This document shows positions 33,748 through 43,490 of a stretch of DNA of 64,000 nt, piece by piece. Numbering within the stretch: position 1 is the first letter of the stretch; every line of letters begins with the position of its first letter. Under the pieces are notes generated by a model that was not told the origin of the DNA, searched no databases, and was given only the letters and a program-made list of their open reading frames with translations. Source of the DNA: Streptomyces sp. A1277 (lineage in GTDB: Bacteria; Actinomycetota; Actinomycetes; Streptomycetales; Streptomycetaceae); contig NZ_SSBI01000014.1 of assembly GCF_004795015.1 (NCBI RefSeq), positions 78,036-142,035 on the forward strand, written 5' to 3'. Both the position numbers and the translations under genes were made by a program.

Positions 33748-34143
33748 TCAGGCCTTCTTGGTCTCCCAGAAGATCTTGTCGATCTGGGCGATCAGGTCCA
33801 GCGCCTTCTGGCCCGTGGCCGGGTCGTTCGAGCCCTTGGCGGCCGAGAGGGCCTTCAGGGTGTCGTTGACCAGCTGGTGCAGCTCCGGGTACTTCTCGAA
33901 GTGCGGGGGCTTGAAGTAGTCGCTCCAGAGCACGGAGACGTGGTGCTTCGCGAGCTCGGCGCGCTGCTCCTTGATCAGGATCGCGCGCGTGCGGAAGTCC
34001 GCGTCCTCGTTGGCCTGGTACTTCTCCTGGACGGCCTTGACGGACTCCGCCTCGATGCGGGCCTGGGCCGGGTCGTACACGCCGCAGGGCAGGTCGCAGT
34101 GGGCGCTGACCTTCACCTTGGGGGCAAACAGGCGGGAAAGCAT
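33748..34143 (-). CDS. sodN: Nickel-containing superoxide dismutase precursor
   Basis: Ni-SOD precursor of 131 aa. A 14-residue leader (MLSRLFAPKVKVSA) precedes the nickel hook HCDLPCGVYDPAQA; after cleavage, His1, Cys2 and Cys6 hold the nickel. The remainder is the expected four-helix bundle ending in KIFWETKKA. Start ATG at 34143 follows AAGGA. The maturation peptidase gene sodX is divergent about 180 bp away. Very secure. Confidence 0.97.
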   Translation of the reverse strand: MLSRLFAPKVKVSAHCDLPCGVYDPAQARIEAESVKAVQEKYQANEDADFRTRAILIKEQRAELAKHHVSVLWSDYFKPPHFEKYPELHQLVNDTLKALSAAKGSNDPATGQKALDLIAQIDKIFWETKKA

Positions 34144-34324
34144 TGAGCTGTCCTTCCTCGTGATCGTCTTCTCAGGTGGGACATTACTCCGTGAGAAGCC
34201 TCTTTTTGCGGGTGCCCCCAGGGGCTTAGGCCAAAAGTCCGGGATGAGTGTGGGACCAGTGGCCGAATGTACGAAACCCTGTCGTGGACGGTGTACTGGA
34301 CGGACCGGGGAGGTACCGGAGGAG

Positions 34325-34783
34325 ATGAGGGAGGTGCCGGAGGTGACGGAGCTGGCCGATGAGCAGCCCGCACGGGGGCTGTCGGCGCGGGTGCCGTTCC
34401 AGGTGGTGGAGGTGACCGGGCCCTCGATGGTGCCCACGCTCCACCACGGGGACTGGCTGCTCGTGCAGTACGGGGCGCAGGTGCGCCCCGGGGACGTGGT
34501 GATTCTGCGCCATCCGTTCCAGCAGGACCTGCTGGTGGTCAAGCGGGCCGTGGAGCGGCGGGCCGGGGGCTGGTGGGTGCTGGGGGACAACAGTTACGCG
34601 GGCGGGGACAGCACGGACTACGGGACCGTGCCCGAGGAACTGGTGCTGGCCCGGGCCCGGGCGCGCTACCGGCCGCTGACGAAGGATCAGCGCTCGGTGC
34701 GCGGCGTGGTGGCCTGGGCGGTCTCCGCGCTGCGGCCGGTGTCGGCGGCGCGTTCGGTCTCCAGGCGCTTGCGGGCCCGGTAG
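34325..34783 (+). CDS. sodX: Ni-SOD maturation peptidase, S26 signal-peptidase-like
   Basis: S26-type serine peptidase (152 aa) without an obvious membrane anchor, expected to remove the SodN leader. The catalytic Ser is in TGPSMVPTLHHGDWLLV and the Lys in LLVVKRAVERR; GDNSYAGGDSTDYGTV is the conserved box E. The start is uncertain: ATG 34325 is chosen, with GTG at 34343 and ATG at 34244 as alternatives. It overlaps the convergent CGNR gene by 97 bp at the 3' ends. Proximity to sodN is the strongest evidence for function. Confidence 0.88.
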   Translation: MREVPEVTELADEQPARGLSARVPFQVVEVTGPSMVPTLHHGDWLLVQYGAQVRPGDVVILRHPFQQDLLVVKRAVERRAGGWWVLGDNSYAGGDSTDYGTVPEELVLARARARYRPLTKDQRSVRGVVAWAVSALRPVSAARSVSRRLRAR

Positions 34784-35316
34784 GCGGCCACGTTGGCGCG
34801 GGTCGCGCAGCGGTCCGAGCAGTAGCGGCGGGAGCGGTTGGTCGAGGTGTCGAGGTAGGCGTTGCGGCACGGCGCAGCCTCGCACAGGCCGAGCCGGTCC
34901 ACACCGTACGAGGTGAGGTGGAAGGCCAGGCCCATGGCGGCGATCGCGGCGTAGCCCGCGGTCGCGTTGGACGGGTGGTCGGCCAGGTGCATGTGCCAGT
35001 CCGGCTTGCCGTCCGCGTCGCGGAAGTCGTGACCGGAGATCTGCGGGCTGACCGGGAACTCCAGGAGCAGCGAGTTCAGCAGGTCGACCGCGAGCCTCTC
35101 GTCCCCGTCGTCGGCCGCCTCGAAGACCGCGCGCAGCCGGGCCCGTACGGAGCGGAAGCGGGTGACGTCCGCGTCGGTCGCCCGCCGGGCCGCCTGGCCG
35201 TTGGTGCCGAACAGGTCCCGTACCGCGTCGACCGAGGTGAGGACGTCCTTGTTGCGGGCCGGCTCCTCGGTGTTGACCAGGCGCACGGCGTAGTCCGAGT
35301 AATAGGCCAGTTCCAC
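34687..35316 (-). CDS. CGNR zinc-finger/ABATE-domain protein
   Basis: Protein of 209 aa with an N-terminal ABATE domain (about 1-150) and a C-terminal CGNR zinc finger: GLCEAAPCRNAYLDTS then RRYCSDRCATRANVAAYRARKR, four Cys ligands. Such proteins are thought to be stress-linked transcription regulators. GTG at 35316 follows AAGGA. The basic tail is encoded opposite the 3' end of sodX. Confidence 0.88.
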   Translation of the reverse strand: MELAYYSDYAVRLVNTEEPARNKDVLTSVDAVRDLFGTNGQAARRATDADVTRFRSVRARLRAVFEAADDGDERLAVDLLNSLLLEFPVSPQISGHDFRDADGKPDWHMHLADHPSNATAGYAAIAAMGLAFHLTSYGVDRLGLCEAAPCRNAYLDTSTNRSRRYCSDRCATRANVAAYRARKRLETERAADTGRSAETAQATTPRTER

Positions 35317-35527
35317 GAGTAGTCCTTACGGCGTCGGTCCACGGGCTCTGCGGTGCGGGCGTAATGGGTCGTTAAAGGTACAGGGTATTACGAGTCGGTG
35401 GCGCCCGTATCTGGTCGGTGGTCTCGTCTCCCATTTTTCTCCCAGGCTCCTGCAACCTCCCGTACCCCCCACCGCACTGGAAGGGTGAGACGGCCCGCAC
35501 CCGCGGGCCGGGGGAAGGACACCGAGG

Positions 35528-36016
35528 ATGCGGAGCGATGACCACGCCGCGCTGCACGCCTTCGTCGAGAGCAGACGCACCGCCCTGTTCCGCAGCGCGT
35601 TCCTGCTCTGCGGCGACCGGCACGAGGCGGAGGACCTGGTCCAGACGACTCTGGTCAAGGTGGTGCTCGGCGGGCGGCGGCACGGGCGGCTCGACAACAT
35701 CGAGGCGTACGCGCGCAAGACCCTGGTCAACACATTCATCGCGGCCCGCCGACGGTTCTGGCGGCGCGAGCAGGCGTACGGGGAACTGCCCGACCGGGCC
35801 GCGCAGGCGCCCGACACGGACACCGGGCTGGCGGTAAGGGCGGCGCTCGCCCGGCTCACGCCCAGGCAGCGGGCGGTCCTGGTGCTGCGCTACTGGGAGG
35901 ACCTGAGCGTCGAGGCCACCGCCGCGCTGCTCGGGATGCGGGAGAACACGGTCAAGAGCCACGCGGCTCGGGGATTGGCGGCGCTGCGCGCCGAGATGGC
36001 GGAGGCATTGGTATGA
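35528..36016 (+). CDS. SigE-family ECF RNA polymerase sigma factor
   Basis: ECF sigma factor of 162 aa (SigE70 subfamily). Region 2 runs through [26 protein letters not shown] (in pieces) and region 4 through [41 protein letters not shown]. The start ATG at 35528 is preceded by GGGGGAAGGACA. The stop overlaps the following membrane-protein gene (ATGA), the classic layout for a sigma factor and its membrane-bound antagonist. Confidence 0.92.
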   Translation: MRSDDHAALHAFVESRRTALFRSAFLLCGDRHEAEDLVQTTLVKVVLGGRRHGRLDNIEAYARKTLVNTFIAARRRFWRREQAYGELPDRAAQAPDTDTGLAVRAALARLTPRQRAVLVLRYWEDLSVEATAALLGMRENTVKSHAARGLAALRAEMAEALV

Positions 36017-36792
36017 GCGACGACGTGCGCGAACTGCTGGGGAGGGCCGCCGAGGACGCCGGGCGGCCGGTGATCAGCACGGAGGCGGTCTACGCCAAGG
36101 CCGCGCGGGTGCGGTGGCGGCGCCGGGCCGCGGTGTCGGCGGGGGCGGTGTGCACGGTGGCGCTCGGGGCGTTCGTCGTGCCGCAGCTCTCGTCCTTTGC
36201 ACCGGAGGCGCCGCGGACCGCGTCCGTCGCGGCACCGGCCAAGCCGCCGGGCGGCACCGAACGGGCCGCGCGGCTGGTCCAGCTCCTGCCGGGCGGTATC
36301 GGCGCGGTCGAGGAGGTGTCGTTCGCCGACATCATCAAGCACGCGTCGCCGCTGCCGCCCGAGCCCCCCAGGACCGGGCCGCTGGACGGGCAGTACGCGG
36401 TCCGCCGGGACGGCGGTGTCGGCTATCTGACCGTCGACGTCAGCGACGCGAAGGCGGTGGAGCGGAAGCTGGGCGGCAGCCCGCGGGTCAAGGACCTGTG
36501 CAAGCAGGGGAACGGGGAGCGGGCCCGTACCGAGTGCGTGCGCGAGAAGCTTCCGGGCGGGCGGGTGCTCACCATCTGGAGCGACGCGATGGACTACGGC
36601 GACGGCACCCCGCAGTGGGGGCCGGAGCTGACCGCCCGGCTCGTCCTTGCCGACGGCAGCGAACTGGCGGTGCGCGACAGCACCGGCTTCGAGGCCGACA
36701 TCGTGCAGGGGCCGCTGCTCAAGACCCCGCCGCTCACCCGTGCGCAGCTGCACGCGCTGATGCTCCGTCCGGAGCTGCTGCCGGGGAAGTGA
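36013..36792 (+). CDS. Single-span membrane protein, putative anti-sigma partner
   Basis: Protein of 259 aa. A short cytoplasmic part (about 1-37, ending in basic RWRRR) precedes one membrane span ([21 protein letters not shown], minus the last residue, about 38-58). The exported remainder of about 200 residues has two cysteines. No zinc anti-sigma motif is seen. Co-translation with the ECF factor suggests it controls or is controlled by that factor; inference from context. Confidence 0.75.
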   Translation: MSDDVRELLGRAAEDAGRPVISTEAVYAKAARVRWRRRAAVSAGAVCTVALGAFVVPQLSSFAPEAPRTASVAAPAKPPGGTERAARLVQLLPGGIGAVEEVSFADIIKHASPLPPEPPRTGPLDGQYAVRRDGGVGYLTVDVSDAKAVERKLGGSPRVKDLCKQGNGERARTECVREKLPGGRVLTIWSDAMDYGDGTPQWGPELTARLVLADGSELAVRDSTGFEADIVQGPLLKTPPLTRAQLHALMLRPELLPGK

Positions 36793-36807
36793 CCCCGCAA
36801 GGGGAAA

Positions 36808-36840
36808 GGGCGGTACGGACCGGCATGGTCCGTACCGCCC
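36808..36840. terminator. Bidirectional terminator
   Basis: A 14-bp perfect stem (36808-36821 with 36827-36840, GGCAT loop) between convergent genes. Confidence 0.87.
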
Positions 36841-36853
36841 CTTGCCGTACGCC

Positions 36854-37615
36854 TCAGAGCACCTTGGAGAGGAACGACTTCGTCCGGTCGTGCTGCGGGT
36901 CGGCCAGGACGTCGCGCGGGTGGCCCGACTCGACCACCACCCCGTCGTCCATGAAGACCAGCGCGTCGCCGACCTCGCGGGCGAAGCCCATCTCGTGGGT
37001 GACCACGATCATCGTCATGCCGTCCTCGGCGAGGCCGCGCATCACGTCGAGCACGTCACCGACCAGCTCCGGGTCGAGCGCCGAGGTGGGCTCGTCGAAG
37101 AGCATCAGCTTCGGCTCCATGGCCAGGGCCCGGGCGATGGCCACCCGCTGCTGCTGCCCGCCGGAGAGCTGCGAGGGGTAGTTCTTCGCCTTGTCGCCGA
37201 GGCCGACCCGGTCCAGCAGCTTCTCGGCACGGGCCCGGGCGACCGCCTTGGACTCGCGCTTCACCTGGACCGGGGCCTCCATGACGTTCTCGATCGCCGT
37301 CATGTGCGGGAAGAGGTTGAAGCGCTGGAAGACCATGCCGATGTCCCGGCGCTTCAGGGCGACCTCGCTGTCCTTGAGCTCGTAGAGCTTGTCGCCCTTC
37401 TGGCGGTAGCCCACCAGCTCGCCGTCCACGTACAGCCGGCCGGCGCTGATCTGCTCCAGGTGGTTGATGCACCGCAGGAACGTCGACTTACCGGAACCGG
37501 AGGGGCCGATCAGGCAGAAGACCTCGCGCGGGGCGACCTCCAGGTCGATGCCCTTGAGGATGTGCGCGGCGCCGAAGGACTTGTGGACGCCCTCGGCCTT
37601 CACCATGGCGGTCAT
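36854..37615 (-). CDS. Polar amino-acid ABC transporter ATP-binding protein (GlnQ-like)
   Basis: ATPase of 253 aa of the PAAT family. Walker [10 protein letters not shown]-loop [13 protein letters not shown], signature [17 protein letters not shown], Walker [17 protein letters not shown] and H-loop [12 protein letters not shown] are all intact. The [10 protein letters not shown] and VMEAPV stretches are typical of glutamate/glutamine/cystine importers. ATG at 37615 overlaps the permease stop by 4 bp. Last gene of a three-gene operon. Confidence 0.94.
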   Translation of the reverse strand: MTAMVKAEGVHKSFGAAHILKGIDLEVAPREVFCLIGPSGSGKSTFLRCINHLEQISAGRLYVDGELVGYRQKGDKLYELKDSEVALKRRDIGMVFQRFNLFPHMTAIENVMEAPVQVKRESKAVARARAEKLLDRVGLGDKAKNYPSQLSGGQQQRVAIARALAMEPKLMLFDEPTSALDPELVGDVLDVMRGLAEDGMTMIVVTHEMGFAREVGDALVFMDDGVVVESGHPRDVLADPQHDRTKSFLSKVL

Positions 37616-38565
37616 GCCATGCCTCCCTTCGGGCGGCCGAACGACAGCAGCGTGGCCCGTACCTTCTGCAACGGGGTGGGCGGCAGGCTCCGGCTGGAGC
37701 CGCGCGCGTAGTACCGCTCCAGGTAGTACTGCCCGACGCTCAGCACCGAGGTCATGATCAGATACCAGGCGGCGGCGAGGAAGTACATCTCCACCGGCGC
37801 CCCCGAACTCTGCCCGATGTCCTGGGCGTATTTGAAGAGTTCGTAGAACTGCACGTTCGCCACCAGCGAGGTGGTCTTGAGCATGTTGATGACCTCGTTG
37901 CCCGTGGGCGGCACGATCACCCGCATGGCCTGCGGAATCACGACGCGCCGCAGGGTCCTGCCGTGGCTCATGCCCAGCGCGTGCGATGCCTCCGTCTGGC
38001 CCTCGTCCACCGAGAGCAGACCGGCCCGGCAGATCTCCGCCATGTACGCGGCCTCGTTGAGGCCGAGGCCGAGCAGCGCCGTCAGCAGCGGCGTCATGAA
38101 GCTCGACCAGTAGTCCTTGTAGATCGGCCCGAGGTTGATGTACTCGAAGACCAGACCCAGGTTGAACCACACGAACAGCTGGACCAGGACCGGCGTCCCG
38201 CGGAAGAACCAGATGTAGAACCACGCGATGGACGAGGTCACCGGGTTCTTCGACAGGCGCATGACGGCGAGCAGGATGCCGCCGACCACGCCGATGACCA
38301 TCGACAGGGCGGTCAGCAGCAGGGTCTGTTCGACGCCCTTGATGATGCGGTCGTCGAAGAAGTAGTCCGGGACCGCGCCCCAGTTGATCCTGCCCTGGCT
38401 GAAGGCGTAGATGATCGCGACGAGCGCGGCGATGGCGACGAGCGCCGAGACGTACCGGCCGTAGTGCCGGACCGGGATGGCCTTGATGGCCTCGGGTCCG
38501 GACGCCGGGGCGGCGGGGGGTGCCGGCGGTTCGTCGACCGGGCCCGTCTTCTTGATGTCAGTCAC
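37612..38565 (-). CDS. Amino-acid ABC transporter permease
   Basis: Permease of 317 aa, HisM/GlnP type. A 40-residue polar N-terminus precedes the membrane core; the family motif [13 protein letters not shown] and the EAA-like loop [19 protein letters not shown] are clear. Fused functions are absent. The start ATG at 38565 follows the binding-protein gene by 28 bp. Confidence 0.93.
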   Translation of the reverse strand: MTDIKKTGPVDEPPAPPAAPASGPEAIKAIPVRHYGRYVSALVAIAALVAIIYAFSQGRINWGAVPDYFFDDRIIKGVEQTLLLTALSMVIGVVGGILLAVMRLSKNPVTSSIAWFYIWFFRGTPVLVQLFVWFNLGLVFEYINLGPIYKDYWSSFMTPLLTALLGLGLNEAAYMAEICRAGLLSVDEGQTEASHALGMSHGRTLRRVVIPQAMRVIVPPTGNEVINMLKTTSLVANVQFYELFKYAQDIGQSSGAPVEMYFLAAAWYLIMTSVLSVGQYYLERYYARGSSRSLPPTPLQKVRATLLSFGRPKGGMA

Positions 38566-38593
38566 GGCTGTTGCCTTTCAGCGCCGGAACCGG

Positions 38594-39571
38594 TCAGGAC
38601 CCGCCGTTCACCTTGGCCTCGGTGACCGCACCGGCCTCGACGCCCCACTTGGCGATGACCTTCTCGTACTCGCCGCTCTTGATGATGGCGTCCATGGCCG
38701 CCTTGACGGCCTTGGTGAGCTGGTCGTTGCCCTTGGCGACGGCGATGCCGTACGGGGCCGCCTCGACCTGGTCGCCGACGATCTGGAAGTCCTTGCCGCC
38801 GCCCGAGGTCTTCACCGCGTACGCGGCGACCGGGAAGTCGGACGAGCCGGCGTCGGCACCGCCGGAGCGCAGCCGGGTCTGGGCCTCAAGGTCGTTGTCG
38901 TACGGCTCGATGGCGATCTTCTTGCCGCCCGAACACTTCTTGGACTCGGCCTTGGCCAGGTCGTGCGAGACGGTGTTGCGCTGGACGGCGATCTTCTTGC
39001 CGCAGAGGTCGGACCAGGTCTTGATGCCCTGATCGTCGCCCTTCTTGGTGTAGATCGAGACACCGGCGGTGAAGTAGTCGATGAAGTCGACGCCCTCGCC
39101 GACCTTCTTCTTCGTCTCCGGGTCGATGCCCTCCTGGCGGTCCTTGGTGTCGGTCATCGCCGACATCGCCAGGTCGTAGCGCTTGGAGCGCAGGCCGGTG
39201 ATCAGGGTGTCGAACGTGCCGTTCTCGAACTGGAACTCCACGCCCAACTCCTTGCCGAGCGCGTCCGCGAGATCGGGGTCGATACCCACGGTCTTGCCGG
39301 ACTTGTCCTTGAACTCGACCGGCGGGTACGCGATGTCCGAGCCGACCTTGATGACGCCCTTGGACTTGATCTCCGCGGGGAGCAGGTCGGCGGGCGAGGA
39401 GGTTCCGGCGGAGGCCCCGGCGCTGGTCTCGGTCTTGGCCGAGCCGCTGGAGTCGTTGTTCTTCGTCTGGTCGCCACAGGCGGTCAGCAGCATGGTGCCG
39501 GCGACCGCGATGGCGCCGACCGCGGCGATGCGGGACTTCGCGGCCGTACGACGGGTGGAGCGTGCGGTCAT
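38594..39571 (-). CDS. Amino-acid ABC transporter substrate-binding lipoprotein
   Basis: Family-3 solute-binding lipoprotein of 325 aa. A twin-basic signal peptide ends in the lipobox LTAC with Cys32, followed by a Ser/Thr/Ala-rich linker. The core includes GVIKVGSDIAYPPVEF and VGIDPDLADALGKELGVEF, hallmark of polar amino-acid binders. GGAGGAA precedes the ATG. First gene of the transporter operon. Substrate not determinable. Confidence 0.94.
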   Translation of the reverse strand: MTARSTRRTAAKSRIAAVGAIAVAGTMLLTACGDQTKNNDSSGSAKTETSAGASAGTSSPADLLPAEIKSKGVIKVGSDIAYPPVEFKDKSGKTVGIDPDLADALGKELGVEFQFENGTFDTLITGLRSKRYDLAMSAMTDTKDRQEGIDPETKKKVGEGVDFIDYFTAGVSIYTKKGDDQGIKTWSDLCGKKIAVQRNTVSHDLAKAESKKCSGGKKIAIEPYDNDLEAQTRLRSGGADAGSSDFPVAAYAVKTSGGGKDFQIVGDQVEAAPYGIAVAKGNDQLTKAVKAAMDAIIKSGEYEKVIAKWGVEAGAVTEAKVNGGS

Positions 39572-40095
39572 GATCGGGTTCCTCCGGCAGGTCAGGTGGG
39601 TCGCCAGGGCGGTAATGGCACATGGCGTCGGGTGTCGCCGCCTTGTGTGATTACGGCATGTTGCCATTCGGACTAGCCCGAACAGGGGGCCTGCCATGTC
39701 AAAATCGGATAACGGGCGATCCCCGAACCTCTTGAGGCCGGTACCACCAAGGCCGGACCTTCTATGGGGTTTCCTTCCGACGGCCGGAAGATCTGCGGCG
39801 CGTCTCGCGTGGCGGACGCAGGCACGGCACAAGCCTGACCTGTTCAGATATCCGACTATGAGTCACGTCACGGAGTCGATATGGACTCGTCCGTGACCAG
39901 GTCCGTCCGGTAAGAAAGACCTTTACACCCCTCATCCGGGGCTCAGGGCGCGTGTGCGGCGCGCCCGCGCGTACGTACGTCCCCCTGTCGGGGCGGGCCA
40001 ACCGCCCGGCGCAGGGCACGTACGCGGTGCCCGCCCACCCCTCCTCAACCAGGAGTGGCCACCCTCAAACGATGAAGACTTAAGGGGTCAACACC
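39572..40095. promoter_or_regulatory. Divergent promoter region, amino-acid transporter / malic enzyme
   Basis: This 524-bp gap contains TTGACA on the minus strand (39697-39702) as a possible -35 for the binding-protein gene. A bulged inverted repeat follows (GTCACGGAGTC at 39867-39877 with 39883-39897). The malic enzyme ribosome site AAGGGG lies near 40082. No gene was found. Confidence 0.45.
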
Positions 40096-41331
<1,236 letters not shown>

Positions 41332-41361
41332 GGCGCCGCACGGCGCGGGGGTTTCGGGGGG

Positions 41362-41499
41362 GCGCCGCCCCCGGGCCCCCGCTTTCGGGGGCGCTGCCCC
41401 CGGGCCCCCGCTTTCGGGGGCGCTGCCCCCGGGCCCCCGCTTTCGGGGGCGCTGCCCCCGGGCCCCCGCTTTCGGGGGCGCTGCCCCCGGGCCCCCGCT
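41362..41499 (+). repeat. 29-bp tandem repeat array, about 4.8 copies
   Basis: Units begin at 41362, 41391, 41420, 41449 and 41478 (last partial). Each reads GCGCTGCCCCCGGGCCCCCG then CTTTCGGGG; the first unit has one base change. Every unit can fold on itself and with its neighbours. Confidence 0.92.
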
Positions 41500-41513
41500 C
41501 CTCAATCGCCGGA
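41499..41513 (-). repeat. Dispersed Streptomyces intergenic motif, copy 2
   Basis: TCCTCAATCGCCGGA is the reverse complement of the motif at 6032-6046 and directly follows the 29-bp array. Confidence 0.6.
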
Positions 41514-41620
41514 GGGGCTTGGTTTTGCCCCGCCGGCGGGCAACTACCGCCGTCACGCGCGGTGCGTGTCACACCCGCAGCCGGTTACGCCGCGGTAGCG
41601 CGCCCCCTATCGTCGGCCCC

Positions 41621-42592
41621 ATGTTCGCCGCCTACGCATCCCGCCTCGACCGCGACCACCCCCTCAACGGCCTTGAGCTGGGCGAACGCCCAGCCCCGCA
41701 GGACCGCCCCGGGTGGACCACCGTCAACGTCCGGGCCGCCTCCCTCAACCACCACGACCTCTGGTCCCTGCGCGGCGTCGGCCTCGCCGAGGACAAGCTG
41801 CCGATGATCCTCGGCTGCGACGCCGCCGGTACCGACCAGGACGGCAACGAGGTCGTCCTGCACTCCGTCATCGGCCAGACCGGGCACGGGGTCGGTCCGG
41901 ACGAGCCCCGGTCCATCCTCACCGAGCGCTACCAGGGCACCTTCGCCGAGCAGGTCACCGTCCCCAGCTGGAACGTGCTGCCCAAGCCGAAGGAGCTCAC
42001 CTTCGAGCAGGCCGCCTGCCTGCCCACCGCCTGGCTGACCGCGTACCGCATGCTCTTCACCAACGCCGGGGTGCGCCCCGGGGACTCCGTGCTGGTCCAG
42101 GGCGCCGGCGGCGGGGTCGCCACCGCCGCGATCGTGCTCGGCCGGGCCGCCGGGCTGCGGGTCTACACCACCAGCCGCGACGAGGCCAAGCGCAAGCGGG
42201 CCGTCGAGCTCGGCGCCGTCGATGCGTTCGAGGCGGGGGCCATGCTGCCCCACCGGGTCGACGCCGTCATCGAGACGGTCGGCGCGGCCACCTGGTCGCA
42301 CTCCGTCAAGTCGCTGCGCCCCGGCGGCACGCTGGTCATCTCCGGCGCCACCAGCGGCGACCGCCCCTCGCACGCCGAGCTGACCCGGATCTTCTTCCTG
42401 GAGCTGAAGGTCGTCGGCTCGACCATGGGGTCCAAGGACGAACTGGAGGACCTCCTCGCCTTCTGCGCCGCCACCGGCGTCCGCCCCGTCATCGACGAGG
42501 TACTGCCGCTGGACCGGGCCCGAGAGGGATTTGAACGGCTCGCCGCGGGCGACCAGTTCGGGAAAATCGTGCTGACTGTCAACAACGGTTGA
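41621..42592 (+). CDS. Zinc-type/quinone-oxidoreductase-like alcohol dehydrogenase (MDR)
   Basis: Medium-chain dehydrogenase of 323 aa. GroES-like half: VNVRAASLNHHDLWSLRG, GCDAAGTD; Rossmann half: VLVQGAGGGVATAAIVLGRAAG. The usual structural-zinc cysteine cluster is absent, so it is nearer quinone oxidoreductases. A TATCGT box seven bases before ATG 41621 suggests a leaderless message. The 3' end is 31 bp from the next start. Confidence 0.88.
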   Translation: MFAAYASRLDRDHPLNGLELGERPAPQDRPGWTTVNVRAASLNHHDLWSLRGVGLAEDKLPMILGCDAAGTDQDGNEVVLHSVIGQTGHGVGPDEPRSILTERYQGTFAEQVTVPSWNVLPKPKELTFEQAACLPTAWLTAYRMLFTNAGVRPGDSVLVQGAGGGVATAAIVLGRAAGLRVYTTSRDEAKRKRAVELGAVDAFEAGAMLPHRVDAVIETVGAATWSHSVKSLRPGGTLVISGATSGDRPSHAELTRIFFLELKVVGSTMGSKDELEDLLAFCAATGVRPVIDEVLPLDRAREGFERLAAGDQFGKIVLTVNNG

Positions 42593-42620
42593 CATAGTCG
42601 GCTCGTCAACGTAAGTTGAC
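42577..42620 (+). promoter_or_regulatory. Promoter with two palindromic operators, leaderless start
   Basis: TTGACA (42589-42594), a 17-bp spacer and TAAGTT (42612-42617) form a good promoter; the next ATG is at 42624, so the message would start at the codon. Two palindromes of the type GTCAAC-N4-GTTGAC (42577-42594 and 42605-42620) overlay the -35 and the -10, with centres 27 bp apart. Confidence 0.75.
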
Positions 42621-42623
42621 AGC

Positions 42624-42833
42624 ATGACCGAAGCAACGGATCTCGCCGAGCGGGCGGGCGACCGCGACCCCCGGGTGGGGCTGCGATCGGTCGCCGCGCT
42701 GCGGCGGCTGCTGGAACAGCTGGAAGCCGTACAAGTCAGAAGCGCCCGGGCCCAGGGCTGGTCGTGGCAGGAGATCGCCGCCGAACTGGGAGTCAGCAGG
42801 CAGGCCGTGCACAAGAAGTACGGGAGGCATTGA
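42624..42833 (+). CDS. Small helix-turn-helix DNA-binding protein
   Basis: Protein of 69 aa, essentially one helix-turn-helix: an N-terminal helix (LRSVAALRRLLEQLEAVQVR) and the HTH WSWQEIAAELGVSRQAVHKKYGRH. Such small sigma-region-4-like or Mor-like HTH proteins often sit before a Clp-N-domain protein in actinobacteria. The stop overlaps the next start (TGATG). Two palindromes in its own promoter suggest autoregulation. Confidence 0.85.
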   Translation: MTEATDLAERAGDRDPRVGLRSVAALRRLLEQLEAVQVRSARAQGWSWQEIAAELGVSRQAVHKKYGRH

Positions 42834-43408
42834 TGTTCGAGCGCTTCACCAAGGGTGCCCGCGCCACTGTGAACGGCGCCGCGAAGCATGCCGGGCGGAC
42901 CGGTGCCGATACGGTCACCGAGGAGCATCTGCTGCTCGCCCTGCTGGACCAGGAGAGCGGCCGGGCCTCGTTCGCCGTCACCGCGCTGGGCCTCGCCGAC
43001 CACAGGGCCTCGGTGGAGGCCGGGCTCGCCGAGGCGCGTCGGCGCGGCGGCATGACCAGGGCCGACGCCGACGCGCTCGCGGACATCGGCATCGACCTCA
43101 CCGCGATCGTCTCCCGCATCGAGGAGACGCACGGCGAGGGGGCCCTGCGGGGCGACCGCGGCGGGCGGCGGCGGTGGGCGGGCAGCCCGCCGTTCAGCCG
43201 GGGGGCGAAGAAGATCCTGGAGAGGTCGCTGCGGACCGCGCTCGGCCGCGGGGACCGGTTCATCGGCGAGGAACACCTCCTGCTGGCCCTCACCGCGGCC
43301 CCGGGCGTCGTCGCCGACGTGCTCGCCGAGCACGGAGCCACGTACACGACGGTCGAACGCGCGCTGTACGGGGACGGCGGCGCGGGGCAGGACCGCAAGG
43401 CGGGCTGA
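42833..43408 (+). CDS. Clp N-terminal-domain protein
   Basis: Protein of 191 aa carrying two Clp_N repeats (EEHLLLALLDQESGRAS near 25-41 and EEHLLLALTAAPGVVADVL near 144-162) and no AAA+ module. Clp_N domains bind protease adaptors or substrates. A charged linker (RGDRGGRRRWAGSPP) separates the repeats. It may act as an adaptor or as the partner of the small HTH protein. The 3' end is duplicated in tandem just beyond the stop. Confidence 0.86.
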   Translation: MFERFTKGARATVNGAAKHAGRTGADTVTEEHLLLALLDQESGRASFAVTALGLADHRASVEAGLAEARRRGGMTRADADALADIGIDLTAIVSRIEETHGEGALRGDRGGRRRWAGSPPFSRGAKKILERSLRTALGRGDRFIGEEHLLLALTAAPGVVADVLAEHGATYTTVERALYGDGGAGQDRKAG

Positions 43409-43450
43409 GCGGGACGGGGGGTGCGGGGCAGGACCGCAGGGCGGGCTGAG
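43382..43450 (+). repeat. 41-bp-period tandem duplication spanning a stop codon
   Basis: Bases 43382-43409 (last codons and stop of the Clp-N gene) recur at 43423-43450 with a single mismatch. Confidence 0.85.
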
Positions 43451-43451
43451 T

Positions 43452-43476
43452 GGCCCGGGGTGCCGCTCCCCGGGCC
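43452..43476. terminator. Bidirectional terminator
   Basis: GGCCCGGGG (43452-43460) with CCCCGGGCC (43468-43476), 7-nt loop, between convergent genes. Confidence 0.78.
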
Positions 43477-43490
43477 GCTCGGCCCCGCCC

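Noticed and set aside
39867..39897. Inverted repeat in the transporter/malic enzyme gap as a riboswitch or terminator
   Set aside because: The repeat is bulged, has no gene ending near it, and matches no riboswitch class I can recognise.
41362..41499. Regular 29-bp repeats, superficially CRISPR-like
   Set aside because: The units are directly adjacent with no spacers, and no cas genes are near; it is a tandem repeat.
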